From: Aristolochia californica
Lineage: Eukaryota; Streptophyta; Magnoliopsida; Piperales; Aristolochiaceae
Direction of reading: 5' to 3'
DNA: 64,000 nt
NCBI GenBank assembly: GCA_029961685.1
Contig: JARWKL010000004.1
Coordinates: 33,906,114-33,970,113, forward strand
Shown: piece by piece, positions 20,870 through 32,579 of the stretch
Position numbering within the stretch: the stretch's first letter is position 1
How the letters are laid out: every line of letters begins with the position of its first letter
Made by a program: the position numbers and the translations under genes
The notes under the pieces: generated by a model
The model's input: the letters and a program-made list of their open reading frames with translations, nothing else
Told to the model about the DNA's origin: nothing
Databases searched by the model: none

Positions 20870-21362
20870 AATAAGAATGATTTGTTCCAATCTTATATAA
20901 AGAGAGTTATAAATATTTGAATGAGCGAAGGTCAAATTGAAAAAAGGTTCGAGCAGCAGCAGCAATCTTCAGATTTCGAGGTATTTTTTGCTATCAAGAA
21001 CTAGAATTTATATGCAAAAATATATATTAAATTAAATATATATAAGTCTATTCTTTTACCTATTCAACCAATTTTTTATCTGAATTATGCACAAAGAGAA
21101 ATCGATATTTGAAGCAGCAAAGGTCAGGTTGAAAAAGAGGTTCGAACGGCAATAGAAAGCCTCTATTTTTTAGGTATTTTAAGCTATAAAGAAAGAGACT
21201 TTATATGGATAATTATATATCAAGAGAAAGGTATGTAAGTGTATTTTCTGACCTATTCAACCAATTCTTGGTATGATTATTTTATAAGGAGATATTGATC
21301 TTGGAAGAGTCAATGGTCGTTCTGGAAAAATAGGAGAAACAAAACTTAGTTTGGCCAGATGA
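20870..21362. repeat. Degenerate about 200-bp repeats in the C1 interior
   Basis: The motifs ttacctattcaaccaatttt, aaggtcaaattgaaaaaaggtt and ggagatattgatcttgg recur two or three times here and again at about 21880-22195, beyond the inserted gypsy fragment. Confidence 0.6.
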
Positions 21363-21363
21363 C

Positions 21364-21880
21364 TGTTATGGACTCAATAGCATCAGGAGTTACCTGCAGG
21401 CATAGGAATTAATTAATGTGGTTTTCAATTTTCATGTAATTGATTTTGGTTTGGTTTGGTTTAGAATTTATTTGGCTTGAACCAGTGACCCAAGGGTCTG
21501 AATTGTATTTGGCGTCCTCAACCCTATTAAAGGGGATGACTAGGTTAATGAAAGTTAGCGATTGAGTTATAATTTAGCCTAGAGTAACTTAGATAACAGG
21601 TCAAGAGCTCCTTCAACCTCTTCCCCATTTTCCCCCAATTCCCCTTTCCAAAATTCTTTCATCATCACTCCATCAATCTACCTCAACGTCAAGCAAGGCA
21701 ATGGAAGGAAGAGAAGAGAGGAGGGTGACAAGATCCATGGCTCGTGAGGATCCTAAAAAGGTGGTATCAGACAGGTCCACCCATGGCGACTCCTCTTCTC
21801 CAGAGGACATGCGTCAAGTGCTTTCAGATCTTCAACAAAGGTCCACTCTTCAAGGTGCTGAAATTATTAACATCCATAAT
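21364..21880 (+). mobile_element. Gyp3: gypsy LTR plus short 5' internal fragment
   Basis: Starts TGTTATGGACTCAATAGC, ends the LTR near 21757 (CCTAAAA), and has a primer-binding site tggtatcagaca at 21762-21773. The frame RRVTRSMARED runs from the LTR through the primer-binding site. Similarity stops near 21880, where C1 sequence returns. No second LTR is seen. The right boundary is approximate. Confidence 0.65.
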
Positions 21881-22369
21881 ACTTTTACCTATTCAACCAA
21901 TTTTTTATCTGAGTTATCTACAATGAGAAATCAAAATTTGAAGCAGCAAATGTCAGATTGCAAAAGAGGTTTAGCAGCACCAGAAAGCTTCAACTTTTGA
22001 GGTATTTTATGCTATCTAGAACGAGGCTTTATATGGAGAATTATATATCAAAAGAAATATATGTAAGTCTATTTTCTTACCTATTCAATCAATTATTGTT
22101 AAGAATTTTTTATAAGGAGATATTGATCTTGGAAGAGTCAATGGTCATGATGGAAAAAAAGGAGAAACAATACTTAGTTCAGCTAGATGACAAAGACCGA
22201 AATCTATCAGATTATTTATCTTTTGATAATTATATTTTATGAAGATAGTTATACTTTGATGAAATTTATTTAATTCTAGTTTCAAAAGAAGAAAATTTCA
22301 GGTCAATCTGTGTTATGCACCTAGCCAATACTACCCAAAAGACCAGCCTGTTAGGAGCGGAAGACATAG

Positions 22370-22963
22370 TGTTAGATTCTCTAGCCATGGATCGAGTCAC
22401 CCTATGCTCTCCTCGGTTTTCCAGGATTAAAGACAATGAAGATCTGGACTTGGGATTCTTGGAATGTCAAATGGTGTCTGCTAAACTTAGACGAGGAAGA
22501 TGAACAGTCACTGGAGATAGACGACTCGGCAGGGAGAATATGAAGGGATTGTTGGTATATGTAAATCTCGGGAGGAAGTAGATGAATGGGCGTTGAGGGA
22601 GAAGAAGCTCGGAAGGGAGAAGAAGATATGTTGAGGAATGAGAAACTCAGGATGAAGAAGGTGAAGGGACGTGGATGGATGAAGGCTCGTGAGGAAGAAG
22701 ATGAAGAGATGTGAGCTTTCAAAGGAGCTCCACCCTTAGGCCTCGTGAGAGAGAGAACCCGATCTCATTTACCTATGGCTCAAAGCTTACTTTCCATTCA
22801 AATGATGCCCCTATAAATAATAGGAACGCCCCCTTACGCAGCCAACACAAAGCCCAAGTTCTGACTGAAATTACATAAATGCCACAAAAGAGAACATTTA
22901 GAAAATTACATAAATTATCCTCTATGTCTACCTGCTACTCTAGATGCTATGGAGTCCATAACA
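22370..22963 (-). repeat. Gyp4 3' LTR (594 bp)
   Basis: On the plus strand it runs tgttagattctctagcc to ggagtccataaca. It pairs with 28280-28871. Confidence 0.9.
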
Positions 22964-22984
22964 TCACCCCCCCTCCGGGAGAAA

Positions 22985-24400
22985 GAGCTTATCCGCAAGC
23001 TCAAAGGTGGGGTAAAAGGCCCGGAATTCCTCGAGTGGTTCCCAGGAAGCAGCAAGCACCTCGGCGTCAGCCCACTGAACTAAAAGCTCCCATGACTCGT
23101 GAAAGCGGCGAGCCTGCAAAACTTGAGCGGGAGAAGGCAGAGCATGACCTTCATGCATTGGCGGCAAGGGCGTGTGCAGCATGGGTGAGTCACCATGAAA
23201 TGGTTTCAAGAATGAAACATGGAAGACGTCATGGATACATGCGTCTGGTGGGAGTTGCAGGCGATAAGCCACCTTGCCAATGCAAGCCAAGACATGAAAA
23301 GGGCCATAAAAATTGGGGGAAAGTTTGTGCCTCCGTGTGGCTGAAAGTGAATGTTGTCGGTAAGGCTGAAGGTGAAACCAAACATAATCTCCCAGAGAAA
23401 AAGAAAGGTCCCTACAACGCTTTTCATAGTTATACTTCATCATGGCCTAAGCTTTATGCAAGTTGGACTTGACCTGTGCAAGCATCGTGTCCCGTTTGCC
23501 CAACGCTTGGTCAATCAGCATCAAGCGAAACAAACCCGGTCCATAAGAGAGGAGGCGAGGAGGTTTACGACCATAGACCACCTAGAATGGAGTGGTGTCG
23601 AGTGCCGTATGGTAAGAGGTGTTATAATAGTACTTCGCCCATGCCAACCAATGTACCCAGCGTTTGGAGGGGTCCCCAAAAAAACACCGCAAATAGATCT
23701 CAAGGGTACGGTTTACCACTTCGGTTTGCCCATCAGATTGAGGATGGTAGGTAAGAGGAGAAGGCCAATTTGGTACCTTGTAATTTGAAGAGGTCTTTCC
23801 AAAAAGCACTGGTGAAAACTACATCGTGGTCACTGGTGATGGACTCTAGTAAGCCATGCAGACGGACAATCTGTTCCATAAAGAGTTGAGCTACATGTGT
23901 TGCTGTATACGGATGTGCCAAGGGCAGGAAGTGTCCATATTTAGAAAACCGATCCCCCACAACCAGAATGATAGATTTACTAGAAGAATTGGGAAGGCCC
24001 TTTATAAAATCCATGGAGATATCGGCCCATACCTGAGACGGAAGTTGAAGAGGTTGCAATAGGCCCGCTGGGTGTAGAGAATCTGCCTTTTTCCTCTGGA
24101 AAACTTGGCACGCTGAGACAGTCTGCAACCATATGCTTCAAGCCTTTCCAATAGAAGTCCCGACTAATGCGAAAATAAGTTTTGAGTTGGCCCTCATGAG
24201 TACTATTGTGCAAGGCAGAGATAATGCTGGTGAGAAGCGGGGAGGTGTGGTGGAGAAAAATGCGCTTCTTGTATAATAAGAGATTGTCCTGAATGTCCCA
24301 ATGGTGATCCATAGTGCCTTGCTTAATCTTCCAATACAAATCTAGGAGCTCAGGATGGTTTTGAATGTCACCTCGGATGGAGTCTAGAAAAAGGACTCGT
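22985..24400 (-). pseudogene. Gyp4 integrase and chromodomain-like tail (broken)
   Basis: Integrase core ADISMDFIKGLPNSSSKS and VVGDRFSKYGHF are at about 23900-24040. A piece with [19 protein letters not shown] is at about 23700-23760. The C-terminal domain (SLGDYVWFHLQPYRQHS, DVFHVSFLKPF, SWEPLEEF) is at 22964-23443. Several frameshifts separate them. Confidence 0.88.
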
Positions 24401-25080
24401 GGTTGACTGATAGCATGCAATTGAGGTTCCAACAAATCCCTGCGTGACAGTGCATCTGTGCCCCTGTTAAGGCGGCCTGGATTGTATTCCACCTTGAAAT
24501 CAAAACCCATGAGCTTACTGAGCCAATGTTGCTGGGGGGAAGTCGTGAGACGTTGCTCCAGCAAGTATTTCAAACTGCAATGGTCGGTCCGGATCACAAA
24601 GTGCCTACCCCACAGGTAGGGCCTCCAATGCTGGGTGCCCTTGCTGCTGTAAGATGGTGCCAATGCCGCCACCAGAAGCATCACATTCAATAATAAACAT
24701 TTCTTCAAAGTTCGGAAGTTGGAGAACCGGTGCCGAAGCTAAGGCTTGTTTCAGTTGTTGGAAGGATGAATCGGCTAAGTTGGTCCATGTGAAGGCGTTC
24801 CGCTTGAGTAAACTTGTAAGCGGTGCGGCGATCTGGCCATAGTCACGAATAAACTTTCTATAATAGCCGGCCAACCTGAGAAGCCCCCTCAAAGTCGTGA
24901 CCGAATGCGGAGTCGGCCAGTCCAGCACTGACTGAATTTTGTTGTTGTCCATTTTTACCCGAAGGCAGAAATGACATGACCCAAGTAGGCGACCTCGGAA
25001 GTCCCCATCTCACATTTGGACTTATTTAGGAATAAATGGTGGGACCGCAGGAGGTGGAATACCTACCGCAGGTGCTGAAT
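24400..25080 (-). pseudogene. Gyp4 RNase H and RT connection region (broken)
   Basis: On the minus strand this reads LRGLLRLAGYYRKFIRDYGQ, then IIECDASGGGIGTILQQQ at about 24650-24700, then HFVIRTDHCSLKYLLEQRLT at about 24545-24605 and GTDALSRRD. A frame change lies near 24640. Confidence 0.88.
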
Positions 25081-25084
25081 GTGA

Positions 25085-26150
25085 TCACCCCAATTTTGAC
25101 TATAGATCAATGTTGGAATTTGTGTTTGTATCCTGATAGATGTTCAGAGGCCCCGGAGTCGATGATCCAAGAGGAAGAGGAAGATGAGGAAGAAAGCATA
25201 CCTGAGGCAATAGTAGTGGCAGCAGTATATGATGAGGGAATAGATGATTCCATGAAGGACTTCATCTTCTGAAATGCAGCATAGTCCTCAGTCGTAAGAG
25301 TCACATTTCCGGATGATGATTCAGCCTTATCTTCATTTTTCTCAACGTTAACTAAGACTGGGTTAGCTGTGGCCCAATCAGGCTTGCCATGAAGTTTCCA
25401 GCATGATGCCACAAGGTAGTTCTGATGGCCACAATAAGTGCAAAGTTGAGGCTCAGTACGGAAAGAATTCTAACCAGTTCTACCACCTCTATTTCCAGCC
25501 CCTCTCATAGTTCGACCCCCTCTCATATTTCTGCCCCGTCCTCGGAATGAGGAAGATGTTCCCCGATTGCCAGAGAACATCGCCGATGGAGAATCAATAG
25601 GAGAAGGAGGGGATGGATCTGGTATCCTAAGTAATGTAGCACTAATATCATCAAATGATGGAAGAGCAGAAGAACTTAGAAGTTGAGTTTTGGCCACCTC
25701 AAGTATGGTTTAATATTCGATAAGCAAATGGCTGCTGCCAAAGCTTCTCTTTGTCGTTCTTGAATGGCAATATCAGTGGAATATGGCTGAGCTAGTTTCC
25801 ATTCTTGAAGAAGACCGCGAAACCGTGCCAAAAATTCATGAATATTATCTCCATGTTTTGTATGCAGCATGTTTTGTAAGACATCATATATTTTTTGTAA
25901 TGAAGCAGTGCTTGAGTAAAGCTTGGCACAAGTGTCCCATATGTTCTTGGCGGTTTCCAAGTGGACCACATTGTTGGCCACCTGCTCTTCCATGCTATTA
26001 ATGAGCCAACTTATCACCATGTTATCATCCTTAACCCACTTGTGGTAGGACACATCTTCTTCATCAATCGGAGAAAAGTTAACAACGTGGCTCAACGAGT
26101 AATAAGAACCCTCCGAACCGATTGTGACCAGCTCATGTAATTGGAGATAC
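25085..26150 (-). pseudogene. Copia gag-protease fragment inside the Gyp4 RT gene
   Basis: The minus strand reads UBN2-type copia gag, with DEEDVSYHKWVKDDNMVISW at about 26020-26080 and GDNIHEFLARFRGLL near 25830. It ends in WIIDSGASEHLSGYKHKF, the copia protease motif, near 25110-25170. It is closely related to the C2 gag at 31311-32256. No LTR flanks it, and gypsy RT sequence lies on both sides in the same orientation. Boundaries are approximate. Confidence 0.85.
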
Positions 26151-26640
26151 CTCTAAGTTAACAATCAAGATGTCATAAAAAAAAACAAGAACATATTTGC
26201 ACGAGAATGGACGAAATACCCCATTCATGAGTGCCTGGAAGGTAGAAGGCCCGTTGAAAAGACCAAATGGCATCACCAAGAATTCAAAATGACTATGGTG
26301 GGTACGAAAAGCTGTTTTCTGGACATCATCAAGGTAGACCCGGATTTGATGGTAGCCGGATTTCAAGTCCAACTTTGTAAATAATTTTCCTCCATGAAGT
26401 TTATCCAACAGTTCGTCCACCACCGGAATGGGAAATTTATCCTTCACTGTGTGAGCTTTGAGCTCCCTGTAGTCCACACAGAACTGCCATGAATTGTCTT
26501 GTTTCTTTACCAACAGAACCGGTGACGAGAAAGGTGAACGACTGGGCTGAATAATGCCTTGAGTTAACATGAGCTCACATTGGAGCTCTATCTCATCCTT
26601 CTGCTAGTGGGGGTACTGGTATGGACGCACCACTACTGGC
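26133..26640 (-). pseudogene. Gyp4 reverse transcriptase, N-terminal part
   Basis: Reads [46 protein letters not shown] and a catalytic-region VFFYDILIV in which the first aspartate of the usual F-D-D is replaced by tyrosine. The copia fragment follows immediately. Confidence 0.9.
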
Positions 26641-26859
26641 TCGGTGCCCAACTTCAACCGAATACAATGATCACAAGCCCGTATCGGAGGCAAGGCAACA
26701 GGTTGCTAAAATAAGTCGGCAAATGCATCCATAACCTTCGTGAGTTGACTGCTCTCTGAGTCTCAAACCTGAATAGTCTGGAGAGTACACGGTAGGGGAG
26801 CATGCATACCATGGAGCGTTAGCTGCTGGTAATCTGGTTGAAACTCATAGCAAGGGACT

Positions 26860-28298
26860 TAAAATCCCACAAAATCGGTCCTTACTGCTGCATCCATTTA
26901 ATGCCTAGGACCAAATCAAATCCAGCAAGCGGAATGACCAAAAAATATGCCTGGAAGGTGTGGCCTTCAATGACAAAAGTGACTGCCGAACATAACCCCA
27001 CACTGGTAATTTTCTCCCCAATAGCTACCGAAACATAAATGCCCAAATTGTACTGCAGTGGCAAGCCAACCGGTGGGCTGCTGGTTGGCTAAGGAAATTG
27101 TGGGTGCTGCCCGAGTCAACCAATGCAAGTAACATCAGAACCTGAATGCCAGCATGGACCTGCATCATAGTGGTGCTGTGTAACCTGTAATGGTGTGGAG
27201 GGAAATGGCTGGTGCTTCCTCTTCCGTGCCAACCTCTTCTTCCTCTTCTTCTATGAGAGGGCTGTATTCAAGATCCTCTACCTCTAACCAAAACAACTTC
27301 TTGCATAAGTGGCCTTGAAAGTACTTTGCATCACAATTAAAACAGAGCTCCTGGGCCTTCCGTTGATCCATTTCAGACTTGGAAAGATGTTGAATAAACT
27401 GAGGGGGAGACGCTGGCCTGGTAGGCTCGGCTGACTAAGAGGTGGGCTGCCCTTGACGCGGAGGGGTGTTGTGAGTTGCTGGAGCAGGGGGTGACACACC
27501 AAGGATTCCTTTAAGATGCGTTGTGTAGCATCCAGAGTTCTGGCCAAAATCATAGCACGGGCCAGGGGGGGGTAAATGCAATCCCACCTCAACGCTTACA
27601 GCCTCCAAAAAACCAGCAGTAAACAAGTTAACATACTGACTTGGACGCACAAACGGACTGGTGAGGGCAAGGCGTTCCTGAAATTATTTCTAATAACCTA
27701 TGGATCCTGTCTGTTTGAGATTAACCAAATCCCCAAGGGGATTGCTGCATGAAGGGGGCCCAAACCTCAACATGTAGGAGTCTTTAAATAAAGCCCTATC
27801 ACGCACGTGGCACTCCGAATCAAATTGGGAATACCACAGTAGTGCTTCGTCTAACAAGTGTAAGGCAGCCAAAGAGACCCACTCCTCCGGCTGGGTTCAT
27901 TGGTGCCAAAAAAAATGCTCACACCGCTGCAACCAGATTAATGGATCAGCAGATCCGTCATAGGTCAGAAAGGTTAATTATGTGTACCAGGGCACATTTG
28001 AAGTGTTGTTTCCGTGAAAGCTCCCCAGAGGGGTTTGTGTAGGATGTAGAGGAGGCATAGGTGGGGGTGGGAGGTCAGGGTACTCAGCAGGGCATGTGGC
28101 ACTGCCCGGATAGGGAACCTCACGTGGTCCCTGAATGTGGAGAAGTTGGAGCAGAGTCTCCTTAATCTCTTGCATATCTATGCGTAGAGCAGCTTGATCA
28201 GTACGAAGCTCGTCAATGGAGGTGCACAAATCAGCTGGAGAGGAAGAGTTGTGCAAGGTGGTCCTGTCTGATACCACGATGTTAGGTTCTTTAGCCAT
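26860..28298 (-). pseudogene. Gyp4 gag, zinc knuckle and protease (broken)
   Basis: The ATG at 28298 lies in the LTR, and RRVTRSMAKEPNIVVSDR runs through the primer-binding site. Gag segments LLDEALLWYSQFDSE (about 27830) and CFNCDAKYFQGHLCKKLF (about 27290-27345) follow. The protease region is at about 26880-27130. Frameshifts separate the parts. Confidence 0.88.
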
Positions 28299-28871
28299 GG
28301 ATCGAGTCACCCTACGCTGTCCTCGGTCTTCCAGGATTAAAGACAATGAAGATCTAGACTTTGGATTCTTGGAACGTCCAATGGTGTCTGCTGAACTCAG
28401 ACTAGGAAGATGAATAGTCACTGGAGATAGACGACTCTGTAGGAAGAATATGAAGGGATCGTTGGTATATGTAAATCTCGGGTGGAAGTAGATGAATAGG
28501 CTTTGAGGGAGAAGGAGCTCGGAAGGGAGAAGAAGAGATGTTGAGGAATGAGGAACTTGGGATGAAGAAGGTGAAGGGACGTGGATGGATGAGGGCTCGT
28601 GAGGAAGAAGATGAAGAGACGTGAGCTTTCAAAGGAGCTCCACCCTTAGGCCTTGTGAGAGAGAGAACTTGACCTCATTTACCTATGGCTCAAAGTTTAC
28701 TTTCCATTCCAATGATGCCCCTATAAATAATAGGAACACCCTTACACAACCAACGTAAACCCCAAGTTTTGACTGAAATTACATAAATGCCACCTAAGAG
28801 AACATTCAAAAAATTACATAAATTATCCTCTACATCTACCTGCTACTCTAGATGTTATGGAGTCCATAACA
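28280..28871 (-). repeat. Gyp4 5' LTR (592 bp)
   Basis: On the plus strand it runs tgttaggttctttagcc to gagtccataaca. The primer-binding site and the gag frame exit from its 28280 side. Confidence 0.9.
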
Positions 28872-29177
28872 CATAGGTACATAATCTAGGACCATAACAG
28901 CACACCCACGCTCGCGAGAGCCGACGTCCATGGCAGCCCACTTGCGACGGCCTACTCTAGTGACGGCCCATGGTGCAAGAACACACTCAGGTCACCCCTT
29001 CCGCATATAGCGGTGGCCCATTGGTGCGGGAAGCACACTCTGGTCACCCCCTCTAGGATTCGAACTCACGACGTAGTGCTAGCTCTGGTTCCAACTTTTA
29101 TGCACCTAGCCAATACTACACAAAAGACCAGCCTGTTAGGAGTGGAAGACATAGGTACATAACCCAAGACCATAACA

Positions 29178-30088
29178 ATATGATCTATAGTTAAAGATAT
29201 ATTCACATTGGAAGAATCAAAGGTCATGCTGGTATTTTGTTGCATTGAAAAATCCAAATTTAAGCCCATTTTTTTGCGTCACTTTTTGAGTTGATATATC
29301 CGGAAAATATCTCACTTCTCCCTGGTTTGAGGGATTATCTATACATCTCTATTATTTGGGCTTATGGCTACATATATGATATTTGGTTCAAGCTGGGATA
29401 ATTTCCATTTACCTCTTCCATCTTGAGGGGGAGCAATAGAAGAAGTACAAGGAAAAAGTATTTTATTCCATATGTTGTGGATAAGTTTTTTGTGACCAAA
29501 ATATTCAAGAAAGGGGGAGCTCAAAAGATGAAGCTTATGCATCTAAGAAAAAAATATTTATATCGGATTATGATTATTTCATGGGTCCTTCTACAAGGTT
29601 TATTATTTTGGTTCGTGCTATATGTGTTGGAAGATGGTCGTGTTACATTACAGTTGCTGCTATTATATCTCTTTGGATGAGACATTATTATTGAAGAAGA
29701 GGTGGCCTTGGTATCTTTCCTCATACCATTATTTATTTGTCCCCGTCAAAAATATCAAGAGTCAATGGTTGGGATTTCATGACGGAGGAACTTAATACCC
29801 CGTCAAAAATATCAAGTGTCAATGGTTGGGATTCCATGACGGAGGAACTTAATACCCCGTCAAAAATATCAAATGTCAACGGTTGGGACACCATGACGGA
29901 GAAACTTATTATTACATCTATGTTATACCCCCCTGAATTGGCCAGCTGGGTCTCATGGAAAAGAGCACCAGCGTTAAGGGGAGTGTTGGAAGATTGGAGG
30001 ACTGCCATTTTATACAAAAAGATTCTATACATCATTTGCAACAAGCTGGGAGTTCTTGATGTTCTCTCACCCCCAGCTCGAGGGGGAG
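29178..30088. other. C1 internal sequence, right part
   Basis: No coding domain is seen. The stretch resembles the interior of C3 (37320-37660), sharing ttcaagctgggat and aagaaagggggagc. It ends in the polypurine tract next to the LTR at 30089. Confidence 0.65.
29741..29911. repeat. 57-bp tandem repeat, three copies
   Basis: Units starting ccccgtcaaaaatatcaa at 29741, 29798 and 29855. Because 57 is a multiple of 3, both strands stay open (plus 29737-30183, minus 29733-30152). The plus frame gives a 19-residue repeat with SKIS and VNGWD. Confidence 0.9.
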
Positions 30089-30483
30089 TGTTGGAAGATA
30101 AGGCCCAAGTCCACACGACCAAGGAAGGTCCACAAGATGGGCCCAAGCCCACAATAAGTAGGACCCACCATGATTACCACTAGCTGACATCCTTATCACA
30201 TAAGTTGAAAGATCAAGAAGGACTCACAAAGGCATCTTTATCTTATGGTCACATCCTAGAAGAGTTCTAGTTTGATTTATGTCTGTCTTTTATCTATATT
30301 GAGTTATTTAATTATGCTAGGACTTATCTTTAAGTGTTAGAGTTTGGGTGTAATTGGGACAAAGGTAGTTTTATTGTAATTGGACTCTACTACCTTCCTC
30401 TATTATAAATAGAGGTTCATGTACTCTGATTATAATAAGTTAATGAAGTCAATGATGTATTTTTATTTTCCATAAATTCAACA
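30089..30483 (+). repeat. LTR shared by C1 and C2
   Basis: TGTTGGAAGATAAGG to AAATTCAACA. It is preceded by a purine tract (C1 side) and followed by a primer-binding site tggtatcagagc at 30487-30498 (C2 side), so one LTR serves two internal regions. Confidence 0.85.
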
Positions 30484-30499
30484 ACATGGTATCAGAGCT

Positions 30500-31310
30500 T
30501 GGAGATTAGGATCCCTATTCAAGTAGTTATGTCATGCATTCAAGAACTTGTGTATAGAAGGAGTTCTGCCATGAAGACACAGTTAAAATCTTTTTTTTTT
30601 TTCATATTCTCTCTTTACGGTTTCAATTTTTCCCCTCTTCTTGAATTGTTGATTCACGTTAAGGCAAGATAATCTTCATAAACATTGTGAAGATCTATCT
30701 TGTATGACTAAAAGGATATTGTAGTCTTGATCATCTTGTAGCAAAATTACATGATTGATCAGTGGTTTTTTTTTTTGGTTTGTTATTTGGATTCAATTTC
30801 CTTTATGTAACGGGAATCAAACATTGTTGATATGGACGTCCTACATATGTTGCTGTCAATTCTATAATCTAACGTTACTCATGGGAGTGTGTTATGTTGT
30901 TGGATGACCGTTAAATGTTTGATGAAATTCCAACACTCACTTATCCCTATTATTTTTGCGTTTGAAATTCAGAAATTGAATCTTTTTTTGTGTTGAAGTA
31001 TTCCCATGAGTTGGAATTTTTTTAGCCCAGTTTGCCAAGAAAGGACTTGTCTAAAGTTGCTCACAGTTTTGTGGTTGAGTTTGGATTAAGGATAAAAGTA
31101 GCATCTATTCTCTTCGCTTTATTTTTTTGATAAATATAAGAGAAGTTGAGTAATGGCTGGTTCTTGTTATCACTTGAAAAAAGCATCAATTTTTTTCATG
31201 ATTTGGTGCTTATTCTCCTGAAATTATTCTCTACTTATTTTTGGTGGCTAATTTGGTCTACAAATTCTTCAAGTTATGTTGTGTAATTGTTATTTGAGCC
31301 CCTTTGAAAA
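30500..31310. other. C2 leader region
   Basis: T-rich sequence between the primer-binding site and gag. No coding signal or structured element is recognised. Confidence 0.5.
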
Positions 31311-32256
31311 TTGACCACACTAGTTGATTTGCGTCAACATGGAGAGTGGACATACTCTAAATTACTCATCTGGTCACAATCGATACGGAGGGTTCTCATT
31401 ACTTGTGATCTTCTCGGTCATGTTTTCAAAATCCCTCCTCCGATTGATGAAGAAGATGAAGTCTACCATAAATGGGTCAAAAATGATAACATGGTAATCA
31501 GTTGGCTTATTAACTACATGGAAGAGCATGTCGCTAACAATGTACTCCACTTGGAAACTTCCAAGGATATTTGGGACACATGTGCTAACCTCTATTCTAG
31601 TACCACCTCCTTGCAAAGAGTATATGATGTTTTCCAAAGTATGTTGGCTACCAAACAAGGAGATAATATTCATGAGTTTCTGGCCCGATTTCGTGGTCTT
31701 CTCCATGAATGGAAAATTACTCAACCATACTCTACCGACATTGTTGTCCAAGAAAAACAGCGCGAGGCCCTAGCGGCGTCTAATTTCCTTACCAATATTA
31801 AACCGTATCTAGAGGTGGCTAAGACTCAGCTTCTTATTTCCTCTGCCCTTCCCTCTTTTGATGACATCAGTGCTACGTTGTTACAGATTCCTGATCCATC
31901 TCTGGTATCAACTATGTTCTCTGGTAATCGGTGGTAATCGGGGTACATCATCCCCATTTCAAGGATACGACAGAAATACAAGTGGAGGTCGCAATAGAGG
32001 TGGTCGAACGGGTCCGATCCATTCCCGCACTGAGCCTCAATTGTGCACTTACTGTGATGGTCAGAAGCACCTTGTGGATTCATGGGAGAAACTCCATGGT
32101 AAGCCTGATTGGACGATAACCTATCCAGCTTTAGTTAATGTTGAGAAAAAGGAAGATAGGACTGATTCTCATTCCGGAAATGTGACTATTTCTACGGAAG
32201 ACTATGCTGCAATTCAGAAGATGAAATCCTTATTAGATGACTCCTCTACTCCATGA
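31311..32256 (+). pseudogene. C2 copia gag (UBN2 type)
   Basis: A long open stretch to about 31937, then a frame change to the 31858-32256 frame. It reads DEEDEVYHKWVKNDNMVISW, GDNIHEFLARFRGLLHEW, then a knuckle-like CTYCDGQKHLVDSW near 32045-32090. No clear ATG begins the frame. It is the same family as the fragment inside Gyp4 at 25085-26150. Confidence 0.85.
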
Positions 32257-32579
32257 AGGAACCCTACTTTTATTGGCCTGATGCTATTCTTATAGCATGC
32301 TTTCTCATCAATAGGTTACCCTCATTAGCACTTAGTAATCGCACTCCATATTCTGTTTTTTTCATGATACTTCACCACATAAAAGTAAATTTGATCCTCG
32401 GTCTCTGAGGTGTATTTTTTTGGGGTATTCTTGAACTCATAAAGGATATATTTGTTATAATCCTACACTTTGGAGGTTGATGGTATCTCAGTATATGACT
32501 TTCTTTGAAGACACTTCCTTCTACTCATCACATGAGGCTCTGCCAGGGTTTACATTTCCTCTTACCACTACATGCCCGT
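32257..32579 (+). pseudogene. C2 integrase C-terminal part
   Basis: Reads ACFLINRLPSLALSNRTPYS, then KFDPRSLRCIF and YICYNPTLWRL, the copia integrase end, with a stop near 32438. It directly follows gag, so protease and the integrase core have been deleted. It is cut at 32579 by Gyp2. Confidence 0.82.

Larger units (their letters stand above)
22370..28871 (-). mobile_element. Gyp4: full-length decayed Ty3/gypsy element
   Basis: The LTRs are 22370-22963 and 28280-28871. The TSD CATAG is at 22365-22369 and 28872-28876. The primer-binding site (minus) is at 28263-28276 and the purine tract (minus) is gga-g-tga type at 22964-22977. Domain order on the minus strand is gag, zinc knuckle, protease, RT, RNase H, integrase and chromodomain-like tail. 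It is inserted in the first repeat of a TRIM. A copia gag fragment sits inside the RT region. Confidence 0.93.
22311..29177 (-). mobile_element. TRIM, second locus, interrupted by Gyp4
   Basis: The left TRIM repeat starts TGTTATGCACCTAGCC at 22311 and is cut at 22369. It resumes at 28872-28900. The second repeat lies at about 29096-29177. A primer-binding-site-like gctctggttcca (minus) is near 29082-29093. Flanks ATCTG and ATATG match at 4 of 5 positions. It matches the TRIM at 10876-11216. Confidence 0.75.
20240..30483 (+). mobile_element. C1: non-coding copia-type LTR element, heavily interrupted
   Basis: LTRs are at 20240-20678 and 30089-30483. Internal sequence is at 20679-21363, about 21880-22310 and 29178-30088. 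It is interrupted by a gypsy LTR fragment (21364-21880) and by a TRIM (22311-29177) that itself holds Gyp4. The primer-binding site tggtatcagagc is at 20679-20690 and the purine tract tcgagggggag at 30078-30088. No coding domain is seen in the internal sequence. Because the right LTR is followed by a second primer-binding site and a copia gag, it is shared with C2. The insertion of C1 into S1 is also present in copy B. Confidence 0.75.

Noticed and set aside
29733..30183. Host gene with 19-residue repeats
   Set aside because: It lies in the C1 interior and is open on both strands because of the 57-bp tandem repeat.
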